In this document: positions 6,130 to 8,907 of the stretch, piece by piece | How the letters are laid out: every line of letters starts with the position of its first letter | Position numbering within the stretch: the stretch's first letter is position 1 | Origin: Gemmatimonadales bacterium | Lineage (GTDB): Bacteria; Gemmatimonadota; Gemmatimonadetes; Gemmatimonadales; GWC2-71-9 | Direction of reading: 5' to 3' | DNA: 8,907 nucleotides | NCBI GenBank assembly: GCA_025929805.1 | Contig: JAICPP010000137.1 | Span: 1 to 8,907, forward strand | Made by a program: the position numbers and the translations under genes | Notes under the pieces: model-generated | Told to the model about the DNA's origin: nothing | Database searches by the model: none | Seen by the model: only the letters and a program-made list of their open reading frames with translations

Positions 6130-6891
6130 CTAGAGCTGAAGGCGTTTGAAGATACTCTCCGGCACCCACCTGATCACCGCCATGACAGGTCGCCAGTACC
6201 ATGGTATGTAGACGACGTTCCTTCGGTTCTCGATCGCACGCTCGATGCTGCGTCCCACCCGACGAGCACTGGCAAACAGCGGAGTCTTTGGCATGCCGCT
6301 GGTCATCGGTGTCTCGACCAATCCTGGCTTGATGGTCACGACCGCTACACCTGATCGGTAGAGCCGGTTACGTAAACCTTGGAGGAAGCGGTCCAGACCT
6401 CCCTTGGCAGCGCCATACACGTAATTGCTCTGGCGTCCCCGGTCTCCCGCCACCGAGCCGATTACCGCGATGCAGCCGCGCCGCTGAGCCTCGAAGTAAT
6501 TGGCGAGCAGCGTCAGCAGTGCCACCGTGGCGGTAAAGTTGATCTGGATGGCGTCCAGCGTCGCGCTGACCTCCTCCTGACACCTGGTCTGGTCGGGCAG
6601 GGTACCGTGCGCGATCAATGCGATATCGAGTCCACCCAGGCTCCCCACAGCGGCGTCGACCACGGATCGGTGACTGGCGATCTGAGTGACCTCGAGCTCA
6701 GCAGTTTCGACCTGAGCCGCTCCTCGAACTAGCAGGTCGTCCCGCACCGAGGCTAACCGGCCCCCGTTGCGGCCGGTCAGAAAGAGTCGGGCTCCGCTGG
6801 CGGCATATACCTGCGCGGTTTCCCTGGCGATGGCGGAGGTTGCCCCGATGATCAGGACCCGCGCGCCCCCAGTTTTAGGCAGCGGTGACAC
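6130..6891 (-). CDS. dprE2: DprE2-type SDR reductase (polyprenylphosphoryl-2-keto-arabinose reductase)
   Basis: A short-chain dehydrogenase/reductase that, with DprE1, epimerises polyprenyl-phosphoryl-ribose to the arabinose form. DprE2 reduces the 2-keto intermediate with NAD(P)H. From the chosen GTG at 6891 the protein has 253 residues, nearly the 254 of the mycobacterial enzyme. The Rossmann motif is RVLIIGATSAIAR (11-23), NAG-like AHG occurs near 95, the catalytic Ser is in IGSVAGD (Ser146), and YGAAK gives Tyr159 and Lys163. The C-terminus IPWYWRPVMAVIRWVP...FKRL is a membrane-leaning helix seen in this subgroup. A TTG at 6936 would add 15 unlikely residues and lengthen the overlap with dprE1 to 62 nt. 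The GTG leaves a 17-nt overlap. Tight packing with DprE1 before it and the peptidase after it indicates one operon. The polyprenyl chain length and the final acceptor are unknown. Confidence 0.92.
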   Translation of the reverse strand: MSPLPKTGGARVLIIGATSAIARETAQVYAASGARLFLTGRNGGRLASVRDDLLVRGAAQVETAELEVTQIASHRSVVDAAVGSLGGLDIALIAHGTLPDQTRCQEEVSATLDAIQINFTATVALLTLLANYFEAQRRGCIAVIGSVAGDRGRQSNYVYGAAKGGLDRFLQGLRNRLYRSGVAVVTIKPGLVETPMTSGMPKTPLFASARRVGRSIERAIENRRNVVYIPWYWRPVMAVIRWVPESIFKRLQL

Positions 6892-8179
6892 GGCGCCAGA
6901 ACGAGGAAGAGAACTTGGGGTCGACCTGGGAGGCAAACGACTGCCAGTGGGGGAAGAAGCGGCGGAAGTTGGCCGCGCTCATGCGGGCGTCTTTGGCTGG
7001 GTAAACGGCGCCTTGCGCCGCGGCCACCACTTGATCGAGACGATCCAGGAGCGCCAGGGTGGTTGCCCCGCGCATGGCGAAATCGATAGCGAGCGTGATG
7101 CCAGGTCTCGGAAACGAGAGCAAGCCTGGCGAGCGGACGGTCCCAAAGCGCTTGAGCACCGCCAGAGACGGAATTTCGCTGGAACGCGCCACCTGATCCA
7201 GCAGCTCAGCGACGGCTCCTTCCGATTCGTTGGCCGTGACGCACTGGTACTGGAGAAATCCCCGCCTGCCGTAGAGCCGATTCCACGCCCCTATGCCGTC
7301 CAACGGGAAGAAGAATGGTTCGTACTCACCGGTCTTCCGCTGCCTGGTGCGAACCTGCGCCCGGTAGTACAGCCCGTTGAACACCGTCGTGGTGGCTCGG
7401 TTCACCAGACCGGAAGGTAGGGTAGCGGGTATCGTGATGCGCGATTTTCCCCGGCTGGATGTGCGGGATGGCCCAGGCGCGTGGTCGCCTCGAAGGAAGA
7501 GGCCGCGACCCAAGCGTCTCCCCCGAGCCAAACAGTCGATCCATGCGACGGTATACTCGAACTCCTGGTCCTCGGTGGAGAGCTGCGCGAAGTCGCGCAG
7601 GCCCGAGAATCTGATCCGCTCCATAGCAATCTGAGCACCCGGTATCCGCTTGAGGCGAAGCTCCGCCCACAGGATCAGGCCGGTGAGGCCCAGCCCTCCG
7701 ATCGTGGCACGGAAGAGCTCGACGTTCCGCTCCGGCGAGCAGAGGATCCGCTCGCCGGTAGAACGCAGGAGCTCCAGGCAGGTCACATGAGCGCCGAAGG
7801 TCCCGGCGCGGTGGTGGTTTTTGCCGTGAATGTCGTTGGCGATTGCACCGCCGATTGAAACCCACTTGGTGCCGGGAACCACTGGTAAGAACCATCCCCG
7901 TGGAACCGCCAGGCTCAAGACCTCAGCCAACGTGACGCCGGTCTCACAGCGAAGCACGCCGGTAGATTCATCGAAAGCGATGAAGCGACCCAGCCCGGAC
8001 ACATCGAGCAGGGCGCCTCCGTTGTTGAGACAGCTATCTCCGTAGCTGCGGCCATAGGCAAACGGCAGCACACTCTCGGAGAGATCGGATAGCCTGATCG
8101 GGTCGGTGCGCCAACGGATCGGAAGTACGCGGGTGTGAGCGGCTGGAGGATAGCGTCCCCACGACTGATAAGTCTGCAC
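6875..8179 (-). CDS. dprE1: DprE1-type FAD-dependent polyprenylphosphoryl-beta-D-ribose 2'-oxidase
   Basis: A 434-residue FAD oxidoreductase of the VAO/PCMH fold that oxidises the 2'-hydroxyl of polyprenyl-phosphoryl-ribofuranose to the keto form, which DprE2 then reduces. The FAD domain shows FAYGRSYGDSCLNNGG (40-55) and VPGTKWVSIGGAIANDIHGK (101-120, then NHH), matching the mycobacterial enzyme around its His132 (His118 here). GGLGLTGLI follows at 161-169. The C-terminal substrate part carries VLKRFG (341-346), FPRPGITLAIDF (356-367) and YPAKD with Lys396, equivalent to the conserved Lys418. The residue matching mycobacterial Cys387 is Ala364. Length fits the family (about 460 in Mycobacterium), without a long N-terminal extension. 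The start is a GTG 10 nt after the stop of the prenyltransferase gene, with no clear Shine-Dalgarno, which suggests coupling. The 3' end overlaps dprE2 by 17 nt. Confidence 0.95.
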   Translation of the reverse strand: MQTYQSWGRYPPAAHTRVLPIRWRTDPIRLSDLSESVLPFAYGRSYGDSCLNNGGALLDVSGLGRFIAFDESTGVLRCETGVTLAEVLSLAVPRGWFLPVVPGTKWVSIGGAIANDIHGKNHHRAGTFGAHVTCLELLRSTGERILCSPERNVELFRATIGGLGLTGLILWAELRLKRIPGAQIAMERIRFSGLRDFAQLSTEDQEFEYTVAWIDCLARGRRLGRGLFLRGDHAPGPSRTSSRGKSRITIPATLPSGLVNRATTTVFNGLYYRAQVRTRQRKTGEYEPFFFPLDGIGAWNRLYGRRGFLQYQCVTANESEGAVAELLDQVARSSEIPSLAVLKRFGTVRSPGLLSFPRPGITLAIDFAMRGATTLALLDRLDQVVAAAQGAVYPAKDARMSAANFRRFFPHWQSFASQVDPKFSSSFWRRVTAA

Positions 8180-8189
8180 CAGCGCGCCG

Positions 8190-8907
8190 CTAGTTCGCGA
8201 GATACAGGATCAGCGCCACCAGCGCCCCGATCCCGTAGCTCGCGGGGTCTCGAACCGTAGCCACGATGGGGTCCTGATTGATGCAGCCTCGATGCGCCAG
8301 TAACCACATCCGGCTGATCCAGAAGAGCAGGAGTGGGCAGATGAGCCACAGGAGCAAAGGAGTCCGGTATAGCACCACGACCTGGTCGCTATTGATGTAG
8401 AGCGCCAGCACCAGAACGGAGATGTAGCCGCTCGCGCCTCCCATGGAGCCGAGCCACTCCCGGTCGCCCCGGAGATACCCCCGACGCTGCAGTCCTTCTC
8501 CGCTGCCACCGTCGAGTTGACTCAGCTCGGCGTAGCGTTTGAGGAACGCAAGGCTCAAGAAGAGAAACATTGAGAACCCGAGGAGCCAGGTCGAGAACCG
8601 CACGTGGCTGGCCGCAATACCGGCCAGTACTCTCAGGGTATAGAGCCCGGCCAGCAGAAGCACGTCGAGCACCGCTACACGCTTCAGGTAGACGGAGTAC
8701 GCCGTGGTGAGCACCACGTACATCGCGAGGAGAATCATGAACTTGGGCGAGAGCCACATGGAGCAGAGCAACGCCCCGGCGAAGAGCAGTGGCACCATCA
8801 AGATCCCAAAGGATGGGCTGAGGGTCTCCGCCGCGAAGGGCCGGTGGCGCTTGATAGGATGGATTCGATCGGCTTCACGATCCAGTAGATCGTTCAGCAC
8901 GTAGGCC
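8190..8907 (-). CDS. UbiA-family polyprenyl-phosphate phosphoribosyltransferase (5' end outside window)
   Basis: An integral membrane prenyltransferase of the UbiA superfamily, of the branch of mycobacterial Rv3806c. That enzyme joins PRPP to polyprenyl phosphate to give polyprenyl-phosphoryl-5-phosphoribose, the first committed step to the arabinose donor. The frame is open to the right edge (AYVLNDLLDREADRIHP), so the GTG at 8898-8900 is internal and roughly 70 or more N-terminal residues are missing. Counting from that codon, the metal-binding motif NDxxDxxxD is Asn3 to Asp11, followed by HPIKRHRP. A second conserved patch is YSVYLKR...LD (68-79). About six to seven membrane segments are visible (roughly 31-50, 53-72, 78-96, 104-120, 158-170, 181-202, 222-236). 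KRYAEL at 121-126 is typical of this branch. Some non-actinobacterial homologues carry an N-terminal HAD phosphatase domain, which cannot be checked here. It is followed at 10 nt by dprE1, which supports the pathway call over ubiquinone or haem synthesis. Confidence 0.93.
   Translation of the reverse strand, partial: AYVLNDLLDREADRIHPIKRHRPFAAETLSPSFGILMVPLLFAGALLCSMWLSPKFMILLAMYVVLTTAYSVYLKRVAVLDVLLLAGLYTLRVLAGIAASHVRFSTWLLGFSMFLFLSLAFLKRYAELSQLDGGSGEGLQRRGYLRGDREWLGSMGGASGYISVLVLALYINSDQVVVLYRTPLLLWLICPLLLFWISRMWLLAHRGCINQDPIVATVRDPASYGIGALVALILYLAN

Noticed and set aside
6892..6936. TTG at 6936 as the start of the DprE2-type gene
   Set aside because: It adds 15 residues unlike the family and a 62-nt overlap with dprE1. 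The GTG at 6891 gives 253 residues, close to the known length, and starts just before the Rossmann strand.
6767..7420. 217-codon plus-strand frame opposite dprE1/dprE2
   Set aside because: It is antisense to two conserved enzymes and Gly/Arg/Glu-rich in the way shadow frames are in GC-rich DNA.
6130..8907. Mycobacterial or other actinobacterial origin
   Set aside because: The arabinose-donor genes alone would suggest it, but no Emb/Aft arabinosyltransferase or mycobacterial gene order is present. The prenyltransferase C-terminal half and the surrounding genes look Gram-negative in style. This is a judgement, not a phylogeny.

Overview
The window is GC-rich, densely coded DNA from what is probably a Gram-negative-type soil or sediment bacterium. 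Gemmatimonadota is my best guess, from the overall style: GTG and non-AUG starts, a secreted PA-domain M28 peptidase, and the non-mycobacterial look of the arabinose-pathway genes. This is an impression rather than a proof. No mobile element, CRISPR array, tRNA or rRNA was seen.

Layout. The left end (1-833, + strand) is the C-terminal part of an ATP-dependent LonA protease, followed by a strong hairpin terminator (873-905). Everything else is on the minus strand and reads right to left towards lon. From the right edge: a UbiA-family polyprenyl-phosphate phosphoribosyltransferase, cut by the window edge; a DprE1-type FAD oxidase; a DprE2-type SDR reductase; and a secreted Zn-dependent M28 peptidase. 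These four lie within 10 nt of each other or overlap, so they look like one operon. After a 141-nt gap come an uncharacterised all-helical protein, a TrmB-family regulator and a multi-domain Hpt / pseudo-receiver / pseudo-receiver / GGDEF protein. The last two overlap by a GTGA junction.

How the genes work together. UbiA-type transferase, DprE1 and DprE2 are three of the steps that make polyprenyl-phosphoryl-beta-D-arabinofuranose (DPA) from PRPP and polyprenyl phosphate. In mycobacteria this donor builds arabinogalactan. In a Gram-negative-type cell it would instead feed arabinosylation of some glycan, pilin or other surface molecule. No arabinosyltransferase is in the window, so the acceptor is unknown. 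The DprE1 here has Ala where the mycobacterial enzyme has the drug-reactive cysteine.

The left cluster looks regulatory. The TrmB gene probably starts at an internal GTG placed exactly where transcription from a candidate promoter would begin, making it leaderless. A perfect 17-bp palindrome lies across that promoter's -10 region and suggests autoregulation. The coupled GGDEF protein keeps its Hpt histidine and its c-di-GMP inhibitory site (RxxD) but has lost both receiver aspartates and several catalytic GGDEF residues. It is therefore more likely a c-di-GMP sensor or scaffold than an enzyme.

The best candidates for something undescribed are this TrmB plus degenerate-GGDEF pair with its palindromic promoter, and the surface-arabinose cassette coupled to a secreted peptidase.
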